Shown here: one piece after another, positions 24,952 to 33,865 of the stretch
How the letters are laid out: every line of letters starts with the position of its first letter
How positions within the stretch are numbered: position 1 is the first letter of the stretch
Translations under genes and position numbers: made by a program
Notes under the pieces: generated by a model
What the model saw: the letters and a program-made list of their open reading frames with translations, nothing else
What the model was told of the DNA's origin: nothing
The model's database searches: none
Source: Roseobacter sp. MED193
Lineage (GTDB): Bacteria > Pseudomonadota > Alphaproteobacteria > Rhodobacterales > Rhodobacteraceae
Assembly: GCF_000152965.1 (NCBI RefSeq)
Contig: NZ_CH902583.1
Location: 3,759,948-3,823,947, forward strand
Direction of reading: 5' to 3'
Length of the DNA: 64,000 nt

Positions 24952-26367
24952 ATGTATGAACCCTTTGGATCGGCGCAGGACCTGGTTGCCAACCTGCGCA
25001 GTGGAGCGCTGAGCGCAGTGCAGTTGATGCAGTCCACCCTGGATCGGATTGACGCGCTTAACCCGCAGCTGAATGCGATTGTAGCCCTGCGTGATCGGGG
25101 CGAGCTGATGGCAGAAGCCGAAGCCGCCGACAGGGCCACCACCCGTGGGGCGTTGCACGGATTGCCCATGGCGATCAAGGATTTGGCGAATGTCAAAGGT
25201 CTTGCGTCAACGCAGGGCTCGCCCTTGTTCAAAGAATTTGTGCCGCAACAGGATGAGCTTTTTGTGGCGCGGCTGCGTGCAGCAGGCGCTATCTTCATTG
25301 GCAAGACCAATACGCCGGAGTTTGGCCTGGGCTCTCACACTTTTAATCCGGTTTATGGTGCGACTAGAAACCCCTTTGATCCAGATCGCAGCTGCGGTGG
25401 ATCATCGGGCGGTGCAGCGGTGGCCCTGTCTGCGGGGTTGGTCGCTCTGGCGGATGGCTCTGACATGATGGGGTCCCTGCGAAATCCGGCGGGGTGGAAT
25501 AACGTCTATGGCTTTCGCCCCACCTGGGGCTGCGTCCCGGCTGAGCCCAGCGGGGATCTGTTTCTGCACCAACTGTCCACCCTTGGCCCGATGGCGCGCA
25601 GTCCCGATGACATTGCGCTCTTGCTCGATGTGATGCCTGGCCCCGATCCGCGCCAGCCTTTGGCCCGCGCGCGCGAGGCGACGCTGCCATTACCTGACGT
25701 GGCCCCTATGCGCATTGGCTGGCTGGGGGATTGGGGCGGGGCCTTTCCGATGGAGCCAGGTATTCTGGACACCTGCAAAGAGGCCCTCACGCATCTGTCC
25801 GCTCAGGGACATTCTGTTGAGGCTGTATCTCCCCCGTTCTCGGCCGAGGAAATTTGGACATCGTGGATCACCCTGCGCTCTTTTGCGGTGGCTGCGGGGC
25901 TTCGCGCACTAGATGACCAACGCGCGCACCTGAAAGAGACCGCCATATGGGAATTGGATCGGGGGCTCTCCTTCAGCGCTCAAGAGATTCAGCAGGCCTC
26001 TGATCTGCGCTCAAATTGGCAACGCCGGGCCGCAGAATTGTTCCAGAACTATGACGCGCTTGTGCTGCCCACGGCGCAGTGCTGGCCTTTTTCGTTGGAT
26101 CTTGAATACCCGCGTGAGATCAATGGCCTTGAGATGGATAGTTACCACCGCTGGATGCAGGTTGTAACGCCGGTCAGCCTGCTTGGGCTGCCCTGTTTGG
26201 CGGTCCCGGCCGGGTTTGGCGCTGCTGGTTTGCCTATGGGGCTACAAATCTTTGCCGCACAGGGGCAGGATCGTAGCCTGCTGGCTTTGGGGCAGGGATA
26301 TCACCTGCAAAGTAAGCTTCCGCAGAGGGCCCCGCCGACCTTGGCGGGATCCGGGGAGGGAACCTAA
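24952..26367 (+). CDS. Amidase-signature family hydrolase
   Basis: 471 residues. The Ser-cisSer-Lys triad is visible: Lys in GLPMAIKDLANVKG (about 74), the cis-Ser in CGGSSGGAAVALSAG (about 148-153) and the nucleophile Ser in GSLRNPAGWNNVYG (about 173). Homologous to GatA and fatty-acid or nitrile-pathway amidases, but with no GatB/GatC neighbours it is more likely a stand-alone amidase. The physiological substrate is unknown. The segment DGSDMMGSLR is a common variant of the GGSIRxPA motif. A DUF2189 gene follows 36 bases downstream. Confidence 0.88.
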   Translation: MYEPFGSAQDLVANLRSGALSAVQLMQSTLDRIDALNPQLNAIVALRDRGELMAEAEAADRATTRGALHGLPMAIKDLANVKGLASTQGSPLFKEFVPQQDELFVARLRAAGAIFIGKTNTPEFGLGSHTFNPVYGATRNPFDPDRSCGGSSGGAAVALSAGLVALADGSDMMGSLRNPAGWNNVYGFRPTWGCVPAEPSGDLFLHQLSTLGPMARSPDDIALLLDVMPGPDPRQPLARAREATLPLPDVAPMRIGWLGDWGGAFPMEPGILDTCKEALTHLSAQGHSVEAVSPPFSAEEIWTSWITLRSFAVAAGLRALDDQRAHLKETAIWELDRGLSFSAQEIQQASDLRSNWQRRAAELFQNYDALVLPTAQCWPFSLDLEYPREINGLEMDSYHRWMQVVTPVSLLGLPCLAVPAGFGAAGLPMGLQIFAAQGQDRSLLALGQGYHLQSKLPQRAPPTLAGSGEGT

Positions 26368-26403
26368 AGAAACGCGTAAGATTTTTCTGGGGAGGAAAAT
26401 TTA

Positions 26404-27168
26404 GTGAGTACAAAACCATTTGGAGTGCCAGAGCTACAGCCAATGCGGGGGAAGATCCTGACCCAAGCGCTGAAATGTGGCTGGCAGGACTTTTGCAAAA
26501 AGCCGCTCTATGGGCTGTTCTTTGCTGGGTTCTACGTTTTGGCAGGCTGGGTCATGACCTGGATCACTCTGGCAACTGGCACCACATTCTGGCTGGTGCT
26601 GGCAGCCATCGGGTTTCCATTGATCGGCCCCTTCGCCGCGGTTGGACTATATGAGGTCTCTCATCGTCTGGAGCAGGATGAACCGATGAGCGCCGGGGAT
26701 ATTCTTGGTGTCATCCTGCACCAAAGTCGCCGCCAGTTGCCTTCGATTTGCGCCATTATCATTGTCGTGTTTTTGTTTTGGTTTTTTCTGGGGCATATGA
26801 TCTTTGCGCTGTTTCTGGGGCTGTCAACGATGACCAATATCTCCAGCTCGCTAGAGGTTTTTCTGACTCTGAATGGCATGTTGATGCTGGCCGTTGGCAG
26901 TCTTGTTGGGGCGCTGTTTGCGCTACTGCTTTATATGATCACGGTGATCTCATTGCCGCTATTGCTCGACCGGGAGGTGGATTTTGTCACCGCGATGATT
27001 GCCAGCTTTACCTATGTGCAGAGAAACTTCCTTTTGATGATGCTTTGGGCTGTCGGCGTTGCCGTCCTGACCTTTGCAGCATTGATGCCTGGCTTTGTCG
27101 GGTTGTTTGTCGTTCTTCCATTGTTGGGGCATGCCACCTGGCACATTTATCGCCAGATTGCCCATTGA
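26404..27168 (+). CDS. DUF2189 integral membrane protein
   Basis: 254 residues, starting at GTG with GGGGAGG upstream. The N-terminal [23 protein letters not shown] and [23 protein letters not shown] patterns define DUF2189. About six membrane segments lie at 38-58, 64-90, 115-140, 155-185, 210-230 and 228-245. The conserved family has no assigned function; members are inner-membrane proteins. Probably in one transcript with the upstream amidase. Confidence 0.85.
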   Translation: MSTKPFGVPELQPMRGKILTQALKCGWQDFCKKPLYGLFFAGFYVLAGWVMTWITLATGTTFWLVLAAIGFPLIGPFAAVGLYEVSHRLEQDEPMSAGDILGVILHQSRRQLPSICAIIIVVFLFWFFLGHMIFALFLGLSTMTNISSSLEVFLTLNGMLMLAVGSLVGALFALLLYMITVISLPLLLDREVDFVTAMIASFTYVQRNFLLMMLWAVGVAVLTFAALMPGFVGLFVVLPLLGHATWHIYRQIAH

Positions 27169-27233
27169 GCCCAATCGCCCAGCCAGTCAAGGTGCTGCGA
27201 ATATTTCTGACGGGAAGCTCGCTCTGGGTCGCC

Positions 27234-28064
27234 TCAGCGGAAGGGTTCCTCCGGTCGCAGCAGGTGGCGGTGATAGGGCAGCAGGTCCTGAGTAGTGGAG
27301 AACCCGGCGCTGCGGGCGGCCTGTAGAGCACGCCCCATATCCTGTCCAAGGTATTCGTAGACCATGCGGGTCACGCGTTCACCGCTGCCGTCGCGTACCG
27401 TCCGCGCGACATATCCAAGCCAGAAATTGTTCTCCAACGATCCGATCCGCGCCAGATAGTTGAAGGAATAAGTCATGGCGTTGCGTCGTGAGATGATAAA
27501 GGCGACCCCGTCCTCATGGGAGGTAACAACGCCGCGAAATTCACGCATCTTGGCGCCTTCCGACAGGCCTTGATAGCGCATTGCGTCGCGGGCCTCGTAG
27601 CCTTTGATGTAGGTGGCGGTTGTGCCAGAGCGGAAGACGTAAACAAGCCCGATGACAAATTTATTGCCATCGACAAAACTGCGCCGTGTGAAACGATAGA
27701 ATCCCGTTGGAAACGTGGTTTCGTCAAGGTTGCGAATACCGTGGCCTAGAAAGTCCGCGAGAAACGGGCCATTCAGAATTTGCCCCTGGCGCCCAATTGT
27801 CCCAACTGGTTCTAGCAGTATACGGGCATCTACCTCAAAGAAGGTACAGATCCGGTCAAGAATGTCGGGTCGCGGGAAGCTCTCGCCAGACATGTAACGG
27901 TTGAACTGGGTTCGATTGATCCCGAGGCGCCGAGACAATTCTGAAATCGAAGGGTAGTTCTGGGCCAAGTGACGCAAATTGGTTCCAAACATATTGCGCA
28001 ATTGTGCCGGCGAGCGGTTGGTTTCAGCGGCTGTTTGGCCGGAAACGTCCAGTGAGTCTGCCAT
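27234..28064 (-). CDS. XRE-like helix-turn-helix regulator with C-terminal sensory-like domain
   Basis: 276 residues. Helix-turn-helix at about 25-80: NLRHLAQNYPSISELSRRLGINRTQFNRYMSGESFPRPDILDRICTFFEVDA. The rest (about 95-276) is an undefined alpha/beta domain, possibly ligand-binding, with FYRFTRRSFVDGNKFVIGLVYVFR. It is convergent with the DUF2189 gene. Its upstream region carries a perfect GTGAC-N7-GTCAC dyad 24 bases before the ATG, suggesting autoregulation. Target genes are unknown. Confidence 0.8.
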   Translation of the reverse strand: MADSLDVSGQTAAETNRSPAQLRNMFGTNLRHLAQNYPSISELSRRLGINRTQFNRYMSGESFPRPDILDRICTFFEVDARILLEPVGTIGRQGQILNGPFLADFLGHGIRNLDETTFPTGFYRFTRRSFVDGNKFVIGLVYVFRSGTTATYIKGYEARDAMRYQGLSEGAKMREFRGVVTSHEDGVAFIISRRNAMTYSFNYLARIGSLENNFWLGYVARTVRDGSGERVTRMVYEYLGQDMGRALQAARSAGFSTTQDLLPYHRHLLRPEEPFR

Positions 28065-28087
28065 GGTGGCCAGGGTATCCTGTTGTA

Positions 28088-28104
28088 GTGACGTAATATG
28101 TCAC
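28088..28104. promoter_or_regulatory. Operator-like dyad upstream of the XRE-like gene
   Basis: GTGAC-GTAATAT-GTCAC, a perfect 5-base inverted repeat with a 7-base AT-rich spacer, in the divergent region between the XRE-like gene and the 28266 gene. A candidate autoregulatory site. Confidence 0.4.
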
Positions 28105-28265
28105 GCGTATCGCCGAGTGGACGCTATTTCGCATCATGCTGCTTCTAATTTGTATCACAGTTTTACCGGGGCAGACACAAAATGCAATGGATCGACGCAT
28201 TTTTGACGATGTTGCAATAGGGCTATTTGAACCAAGATTGATCCGTCCAAGTTGCGAGGCCCGTT

Positions 28266-28778
28266 ATGATTGGAATTGTTCTCTGGAGTGAGGCCACAGC
28301 CGGAAAAGCAGTTATATGGTGCGAAGATCAGGGGGATTTGGCTTTCTATTCCCATGATGACGCCAGTGAAGCCTTCAATGTCCACACTGGTGACTGGGTT
28401 GCATTCAGCCTAGAGTTGAAAGCTGATTTGCGTTTGGCGCATAACATTCAGGTTCTTCAGGAGCCGGGTTGCCCTCATTTGGCGCAGGATCTTGTGACCG
28501 CAAGCGAGAAGGATGATATGGCCAGTCCACTCGCTCTTGTTGGGACATCCGCGCGGGGGGATTGTGAAGATAGGCTTCAGACGTCGCATGCGGGAGCGAA
28601 ACCAGAGACGGGTCAGGCTAATCCAGCAGTTCCACTAAGAGCGGATAGCGTTGCTTTGGAAAAGGTGAGCGAGGGCCTGTCGGTTATGGAAGGCCTGGGA
28701 TCTGCACCAGCAGATGGAGCAACTGCGAACGTTATCGCCTTTCCGGTAGATAAGTCCGGGGGCCTGCGTCGCGCGTGA
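28266..28778 (+). CDS. Conserved-looking hypothetical protein (170 aa)
   Basis: The first 60 residues (MIGIVLWSEATAGKAVIWCEDQGDLAFY, then VHTGDWVAFSLELKADLRLAHNIQVL) look like a compact beta-barrel, reminiscent of cold-shock or OB folds in the order strand-D-Q-G-D-L-A-F-Y. The remainder is low-complexity and probably disordered, ending in VIAFPVDKSGGLRRA. A specific family is not recognised. It is divergent from the XRE-like regulator and could be its target. Confidence 0.6.
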   Translation: MIGIVLWSEATAGKAVIWCEDQGDLAFYSHDDASEAFNVHTGDWVAFSLELKADLRLAHNIQVLQEPGCPHLAQDLVTASEKDDMASPLALVGTSARGDCEDRLQTSHAGAKPETGQANPAVPLRADSVALEKVSEGLSVMEGLGSAPADGATANVIAFPVDKSGGLRRA

Positions 28779-28905
28779 AGGTGTGTTCCACTCAGCCAGG
28801 GCTAACAAACACCAAAGCCTGTACAAAATATGCGGTCTTTGGGACGTGGCGCATGGCGTAGGTTTCGGCCTCTTGGACCCCTAGCTGCGAGTTATCCCAT
28901 TTGCG

Positions 28906-28935
28906 ACAAAGGCCAGCCTGACGACTGGCCTTTGT
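28906..28935. terminator. Terminator downstream of ilvN
   Basis: ACAAAGGCCAG, loop of 8, CTGGCCTTTGT: a perfect 11-bp stem 25 bases beyond the ilvN stop codon. Symmetrical, so it may serve both strands. Confidence 0.7.
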
Positions 28936-28960
28936 TGTATGCAGTGCTTCGCGATTAGAT

Positions 28961-29521
28961 TTAGGTGCCGCGCAACAGGGCTGCGACACCTGTACGGGCG
29001 ACTTCGGCGAGACCAAGAGGTCTCATCAAATCGGCAAAGGCGTCGATCTTGTCAGGCGCGCCGGTTATCTCGAAAATAAAGCTGTTCAAAGTGCTATCTA
29101 CAACATTTGCGCGGAAGATGTCGGCCAGGCGCAGGGCTTCGACCCGTTTGTCTCCATCTCCAACAACCTTGAAAATGGCCAATTCCCGCTCAACAGAGGC
29201 GCCCTCGACGGTGAGATCATGTACCTCATAGACCGAAACGATGCGGCCAAGCTGCGCCTTGATCTGTTCAATGACCTGTGGGGTGCCGGTGGTTACCACA
29301 GTAATGCGCGACAGGTGCCCGGTGTGATCGACCTCGGCCACGGTCAGGCTTTCAATGTTATATCCGCGTCCGGCAAACAAGCCGATGACACGGGCCAGAA
29401 CGCCGGGTTCGTTTTCGACTAGTACGGCAAGGGTGTGGCGTTCCTGTACGTCGGAAAAATTCGGACGCAGGTTATAGGCGGAATGGCGGGTGGAGCCTTT
29501 TTTGATATGTAGGGCAGACAT
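28961..29521 (-). CDS. ilvN: Acetolactate synthase small (regulatory) subunit
   Basis: 186 residues, the long form of the subunit. The N-terminal ACT domain HTLAVLVENEPGVLARVIGLFAGRGYNIESLTV binds valine for feedback inhibition. The second domain contains VNVLRV-like VHDLTVEGASVERELAIFKVV and IDAFADLMRPLGLAEVARTGVAAL. It activates IlvB and makes it Val-sensitive. It is the second gene of the operon, 74 bases after ilvB, with a GC-rich hairpin (29556-29574) between them. Confidence 0.95.
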   Translation of the reverse strand: MSALHIKKGSTRHSAYNLRPNFSDVQERHTLAVLVENEPGVLARVIGLFAGRGYNIESLTVAEVDHTGHLSRITVVTTGTPQVIEQIKAQLGRIVSVYEVHDLTVEGASVERELAIFKVVGDGDKRVEALRLADIFRANVVDSTLNSFIFEITGAPDKIDAFADLMRPLGLAEVARTGVAALLRGT

Positions 29522-29555
29522 TTATGTCCCTTTCTGAATTCGGGCCAAATTTGGG

Positions 29556-29574
29556 GCAGGGCGGTTCGCCCTGC
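29556..29574 (-). other. Intercistronic hairpin ilvB-ilvN
   Basis: GCAGGGC, 5-base loop, GCCCTGC lies between the ilvB stop and the ilvN start. There is no T run, so it probably affects mRNA stability or translation and does not terminate. Confidence 0.4.
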
Positions 29575-29595
29575 AAAATCTCTGTGTGAAGGCGA

Positions 29596-31347
29596 TTAGA
29601 CCAAGACCGCGCCGCCGGATTGGATGACACCCTGGGTGTCAGCCTCGCCCATCAGCATTTCATTGTGCGCCTTGCCTGACGGAATCATTGGGAAGCAGTT
29701 CTCATGCTTTTCAACCAGACAATCAAAGATCACAGGGCCGTCATAGTTGATCATTTCCATGATCGCATCGTCCAGGTCCGCGGGATCTGAGCACAGGATA
29801 CCCTTGGCACCAAAGGCCTCGGCCAGTTTCACAAAATCAGGCAGCGATTCTGACCAAGAGTGGCTGTAGCGCTCACCGTGCAGCAGCTCCTGCCACTGGC
29901 GTACCATGCCCAGGCGTTCATTGTTGAGGATGAACTGCTTGACCGGCAGGCGATACTGCGCCGCAGTGCCCATTTCCTGCATGTTCATCAGCCAGGAGGC
30001 CTCGCCGGCGACATTGATAACCAGGCTGTCTGGATGTGCCATCTGCACCCCGATGGAAGCAGGGAAGCCATAGCCCATGGTGCCGAGCCCACCGGAAGTC
30101 ATCCAGCGGTTGGGATCCTCAAAGCCAAGATACTGCGCTGCCCACATCTGATGCTGACCCACCTCGGTGGTCACATAACGATCGCGATCCTTGGTCAGGA
30201 CCTCGAGCCGTTCCAAGGCATACTGCGGTTTGATGGTCTTTTGCGAGCCAGTGTAGGCAAGGCAATTGACCTTGCGCCATTCTGAAATTTGCTTCTGCCA
30301 TTTGGCAATCGCTTCGCGGTTGACCTTGCGGCCACGGGCCTTCCAGACCTTGAGCAGATCCTCAAGCACATGGCCCACGTCGCCCACGATCGGGATATCA
30401 ATGCGGATCACCTTGTTGATCGAGGAGGGATCGATATCGATATGGGCTTTCTTTGAGTTCGGGCTGAAGGCATCAATGCGACCGGTGATGCGGTCATCAA
30501 AGCGGGCGCCAATATTGATCATCAGGTCGCAATCATGCATCGCCAGATTGGCCTCATACAGACCATGCATCCCCAGCATCCCCAGCCAGTTTTCGCCGGA
30601 GGCGGGATAGGCGCCCAGACCCATCAAGGTCGAGGTGATCGGAATGCCAGTGGCATCGACCAATTCGCGCAGCAGCTGACAGGCGGCGGGGCCAGAGTTG
30701 ATCACGCCACCGCCGGTGTAGAAAACGGGGCGTTCTGCAGTCTCGATGGCGGCAACGAGCTCGGTGATCTCTTCCATATCGCCTTTGACGATTGGCTGAT
30801 AACGCGAGGCATTTGGCTTGGCCGATTCATAGGTGCCAGTGGCAAATTGAACATCTTTGGGGATGTCGATCAGTACCGGACCAGGGCGGCCAGAGGTGGC
30901 AACATGGAAACCTTCGTGAAGGGTCGCGGCCAGCTTGTCCGTGTCTTTGACCAGCCAGTTATGTTTGGTGCAGGGGCGAGTGATCCCCACTGTATCCGCT
31001 TCCTGAAAGGCATCAGAGCCAATCATAAAGGTCGGAACCTGGCCGGTGAGAACCACCAGCGGAATGGAATCCAGCAGCGCATCCGTCAGGCCGGTCACGG
31101 CATTGGTCGCACCGGGGCCAGAGGTCACCAGCACAACGCCGGGCTTGCCTGTGGACCTTGCATAGCCTTCAGCGGCATGGACCGCGCCCTGTTCGTGACG
31201 CACCAGAATATGGCGAATGTCATTTTGCAGGAAAATTTCATCATAGATGGGAAGTACGGCGCCACCTGGGTATCCAAATACGGTGTCGACGCCCTGTTCT
31301 TTCAGGGCTTCAACGATCATCTTTGCGCCGGTCATTTCACGTGTCAT
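29596..31347 (-). CDS. ilvB: Acetolactate synthase large (catalytic) subunit
   Basis: 583 residues. ThDP-dependent condensation of pyruvate with pyruvate or 2-oxobutyrate, the first common step to valine, leucine and isoleucine. Visible: FGYPGGAVLPIYDEI, catalytic Glu in VRHEQGAVHAAEGYARSTGKPGV, SGPGATN, and the cofactor region VINVAGEASWLMNMQEMGTAAQYRLPVKQFILNNERLGMVRQWQ. The metal-site motif reads GEAS, with Glu where GDAS is usual. ATG at 31347 (MTREMTGAKMIVEALKEQG) matches homologues; an ATG at 31380 has no ribosome site because it follows the attenuator T run. Confidence 0.95.
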   Translation of the reverse strand: MTREMTGAKMIVEALKEQGVDTVFGYPGGAVLPIYDEIFLQNDIRHILVRHEQGAVHAAEGYARSTGKPGVVLVTSGPGATNAVTGLTDALLDSIPLVVLTGQVPTFMIGSDAFQEADTVGITRPCTKHNWLVKDTDKLAATLHEGFHVATSGRPGPVLIDIPKDVQFATGTYESAKPNASRYQPIVKGDMEEITELVAAIETAERPVFYTGGGVINSGPAACQLLRELVDATGIPITSTLMGLGAYPASGENWLGMLGMHGLYEANLAMHDCDLMINIGARFDDRITGRIDAFSPNSKKAHIDIDPSSINKVIRIDIPIVGDVGHVLEDLLKVWKARGRKVNREAIAKWQKQISEWRKVNCLAYTGSQKTIKPQYALERLEVLTKDRDRYVTTEVGQHQMWAAQYLGFEDPNRWMTSGGLGTMGYGFPASIGVQMAHPDSLVINVAGEASWLMNMQEMGTAAQYRLPVKQFILNNERLGMVRQWQELLHGERYSHSWSESLPDFVKLAEAFGAKGILCSDPADLDDAIMEMINYDGPVIFDCLVEKHENCFPMIPSGKAHNEMLMGEADTQGVIQSGGAVLV

Positions 31348-31387
31348 CTGCTTTTTGCTCCAATTGGCGGCATCGTCCATTACGCAT

Positions 31388-31417
31388 AAAAAAAGCCTCC
31401 GCTTATTCAGGGGAGGC
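31388..31417 (-). terminator. ilv attenuator: intrinsic terminator in the leader
   Basis: On the minus strand GCCTCC, an 11-base loop, GGAGGC and then seven T. It stands about 40 bases before the ilvB start and 25 bases after the leader-peptide stop codon, so ilvBN transcription must pass it. Its 5' arm overlaps by two bases the segment 31416-31424, which pairs perfectly with 31450-31458 as an antiterminator. Confidence 0.85.
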
Positions 31418-31458
31418 GCATGGGTTTGAGTGTGGTCTACCGTTACCGGCCCATGCGC
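31416..31458 (-). promoter_or_regulatory. Antiterminator stem of the ilv attenuator
   Basis: GCGCATGGG at the end of the leader-peptide coding part (31450-31458 on the plus strand as its complement) pairs over 9 bases with CCCATGCGC just before the terminator (31416-31424). The pairing competes with the terminator stem. Confidence 0.65.
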
Positions 31459-31490
31459 TTGGTTCCTACAATTACGACTAGGCTGGTCAT
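31443..31490 (-). CDS. ilv leader peptide (15 aa)
   Basis: The 15-codon frame reads MTSLVVIVGTKRMGR and stops. Five of its residues 4-8 are Leu, Val, Val, Ile, Val: the regulatory amino acids of the operon. AGGAGAG stands 7 bases before the ATG. Ribosome stalling at these codons when Leu-, Val- or Ile-tRNA is scarce would favour the antiterminator and let RNA polymerase reach ilvB. The role is inferred from the classical ilv/leu attenuation model; the peptide, ribosome site, competing stems and terminator are all seen in the sequence. Confidence 0.85.
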   Translation of the reverse strand: MTSLVVIVGTKRMGR

Positions 31491-31521
31491 CACCAGGCTC
31501 TCCTCTACTGCGTTGCAGCGA

Positions 31522-31550
31522 ACACTATGTCTGTGAGGCCGGAGCGTCAA
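31522..31550 (-). promoter_or_regulatory. ilvBN operon promoter
   Basis: On the minus strand TTGACG (31545-31550), 17-base spacer, TAGTGT (31522-31527). A start about 7 bases beyond gives a leader that begins shortly before the leader-peptide ribosome site. Confidence 0.65.
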
Positions 31551-31722
31551 CAGGCAAAGGGGCTGAAAATGCACCAATTTGGGACATTTTCTTGCGCTTG
31601 GACGCTCGCAGCGGACATATTTGGAAAAATGGGTCGCGATTTCTGGCTCAAAATGACCCTCTCCGCCCAAAAACGGGGGAGGTGCTTTTGATCTCCAGGC
31701 CACCAAATCTGTCTAGCACCTG

Positions 31723-32367
31723 TCAGAACTCATGGCCGGTACCTTGCAGGACGCCATGCTCAAGCGCATAGCGGGTCAGACCGGCAGTTGAGGAAATCCC
31801 CAGCTTGCGTTTGATGTTCTTGCGATGGGTTTCCACTGTTCGCACAGAAATATCCAGACTATGGGCAACGTCTTTGTTGGATTTGCCCTGGGCCAGTTCC
31901 AACAGGATGGTCTGTTCACGCCCGGTAAGGGCCTCGCGTGCTTCTCCGCTCTTGGGTTTTAGCGCGATTTCGGCCCCTGTACATAGATAGCGCTCACCTG
32001 CCATTACCGTGTCGATCGCCTGCTTGATCTCTTCTGTGGGCACGTCTTTTAGGATATACCCCATCGCCCCGTGGCTCAATGCCGTCGAGATATACTCTGG
32101 GCTGTCATGCATGGTGAGGATAACGATACGGGTCTCAGGCAGGCGCTCCAGGATCATTTCTGTTGCACTTAGGCCGCCCAGCCTTGGCATGTTCAGATCC
32201 ATGAGGATTACATCGGGGGAGAGCGCCTGGGCCTGATCCACCGCCTCGGCCCCATCGTTGAGACAGGCAAGCACCTGGATGTCATCGTAGCTTTCCAGGA
32301 TGGATTGAATGCCTTCGGCGACCATCGGGTGATCATCGACGATCAAAACGCGCACTGTAGTGTTCAT
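31723..32367 (-). CDS. NarL/LuxR-type response regulator
   Basis: 214 residues. Receiver domain 1-120: VRVLIVDDHPMVAEGI, phospho-acceptor Asp in DVILMDLNMPRLGG (about 56), T/S in VILTMHD and Lys in YILKDVPTEEI. A LuxR-type helix-turn-helix lies at 145-205: LTGREQTILLELAQGKSNKDVAHSLDISVRTVETHRKNIKRKLGI. The partner is the upstream histidine kinase, 59 bases away on the same strand. The pair probably controls the divergent TRAP transporter genes. Confidence 0.93.
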   Translation of the reverse strand: MNTTVRVLIVDDHPMVAEGIQSILESYDDIQVLACLNDGAEAVDQAQALSPDVILMDLNMPRLGGLSATEMILERLPETRIVILTMHDSPEYISTALSHGAMGYILKDVPTEEIKQAIDTVMAGERYLCTGAEIALKPKSGEAREALTGREQTILLELAQGKSNKDVAHSLDISVRTVETHRKNIKRKLGISSTAGLTRYALEHGVLQGTGHEF

Positions 32368-32426
32368 GTCTTCCCCCTCACTCCCAAGCCGCGCATCGAC
32401 CCTAGGCTACGCCAATGGCGCCCGCC

Positions 32427-33863
32427 TCAAACCGATCTGCTGCGCTGATCCTCGCCAAGGGACTCTCCCGGGGCCAAAAGATGGCTAAGGGGGAGGATGG
32501 CTTCGATGACAGTGCCGCTTTGGGTGCCACGAGATGACAGAATGCGTAAGGTGCCGTCAAGCTGCTCGATACGCTCTTGCATGTTGCGCAGCCCAATGCC
32601 GGGCCCAACTCTGTCCTTTTCAGAGGGCAAACCGTTACCATTGTCAGAGATGCGCAGCGTCGCGCCCTTGGCATGGCCGCGCAGATCCATGGTCATGACG
32701 GTTGCATTCGCATGGCGCTCGATGTTCATCAGCGCTTCCTGAGCGATGCGGTAAAGCGCGATCTTGGCTTCTGGATCAAGACGGTTGCGAAACACCACTG
32801 TGCTGAATTCAGACTTGATGCCAGTGCGGGTGGCAAAATCATCGGTCAAGGCTTTCAGCGCAGGCCCAAGGCCGAGATCATCCAAAACGCCAGGGCGCAG
32901 GTCGCGGCTGATGCGACGGACCTCGGTAATGGCGCTGGCCAGGTTTTCGATGCCCCTGTCGAGAGGGGGCAGGGCCCGGTCCAGCTCTCCGCGTTTGAGC
33001 CGTCTGCTGGCATTATCCAACGCATAGCGCACCCCGACCAGTATCTGGCTGATCCCATCGTGCAATTCCCGGGCGACTCTGCCGCGTTCTTCTTCCTGGG
33101 TGTCAAAGACCCGCTGGGTCAGCTCTTTTAGTTTTGCGTCGGCGAGACGGCGTTCACGGATGTTGAGCACCATACCGGAGGCAAAGACCACGATGAGCGA
33201 AGCCAGAGCAATGACGCCAATATAGAGAAAGGTGCGCTGGACACGGGCCTCAACTTCAGCACGGGCAGCAGCAACCGAGGACAGCACATCGTCAATAAAG
33301 ACGCCTGTGCCCACGGCCCATTGCCAGTCCTGCAATCCGACAACGTAGGCTACCATTTGCGCCTCTTCACCCGTGGAGGGCTTTTGCCACATAAAGGTGT
33401 GCCAACCCGCTCCCTGCCGGGCCAAGCGGATAAATTCATCCACCACCGGCGTGCCCTGGCTGTCTGTCAGGCCTGACCAGTTGCGGGTGATAAAATCAGT
33501 TTGGCGTGGGCTAACGAGATTGGTGCCATCATAGTCGTAGACAAAGAAGAACCCATCAGTGCCATAAATCATTGATGAGAGGATCTGTGCCACCTGTTCC
33601 TTTGCGTCTTGGTCATCTGGTGCAGCGCGACCGTATATAAAGGAGAACCCGTTACGGGCCTGAGTCACATAGTTGCGCAGCTCTGCCTTTTTCGCTTCCA
33701 GCAGCTGATGCTGAAGCGCTTGAATCTCGCGTTCCGCCGAGCTGCGCGACTCAAAAGCGACCAAGAGCGCGATCGCCGCGACTGCAACAACAAGCGGCAG
33801 TGTCGCCAGAATCGAGAGCTTCTGTGCGTAGTTCGGACGAAAAAAGGAGCGAAAATCTGACAT
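32427..33863 (-). CDS. Cache-domain sensor histidine kinase (HisKA_3 type)
   Basis: 478 residues. Membrane segment 1 lies at about 17-38, then a periplasmic single-Cache domain (about 40-205: AKKAELRNYVTQARNGFSFIYG, DGFFFVYDYDGTNLVSPRQ, GWHTFMWQKPSTGEEAQMVAYV, WAVGTGVFIDDV) and segment 2 at about 220-240. The HisKA_3 phosphorylation site is RVARELHDGISQ (His about 268), followed by a HATPase_c domain with ISDNGNGL and GPGIGLRNMQERIEQL. Similar Cache domains bind small carboxylates or other solutes. ATG at 33863 is chosen at the start of the cytoplasmic leader. Divergent from the TRAP genes. Confidence 0.92.
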   Translation of the reverse strand: MSDFRSFFRPNYAQKLSILATLPLVVAVAAIALLVAFESRSSAEREIQALQHQLLEAKKAELRNYVTQARNGFSFIYGRAAPDDQDAKEQVAQILSSMIYGTDGFFFVYDYDGTNLVSPRQTDFITRNWSGLTDSQGTPVVDEFIRLARQGAGWHTFMWQKPSTGEEAQMVAYVVGLQDWQWAVGTGVFIDDVLSSVAAARAEVEARVQRTFLYIGVIALASLIVVFASGMVLNIRERRLADAKLKELTQRVFDTQEEERGRVARELHDGISQILVGVRYALDNASRRLKRGELDRALPPLDRGIENLASAITEVRRISRDLRPGVLDDLGLGPALKALTDDFATRTGIKSEFSTVVFRNRLDPEAKIALYRIAQEALMNIERHANATVMTMDLRGHAKGATLRISDNGNGLPSEKDRVGPGIGLRNMQERIEQLDGTLRILSSRGTQSGTVIEAILPLSHLLAPGESLGEDQRSRSV

Positions 33864-33865
33864 AT

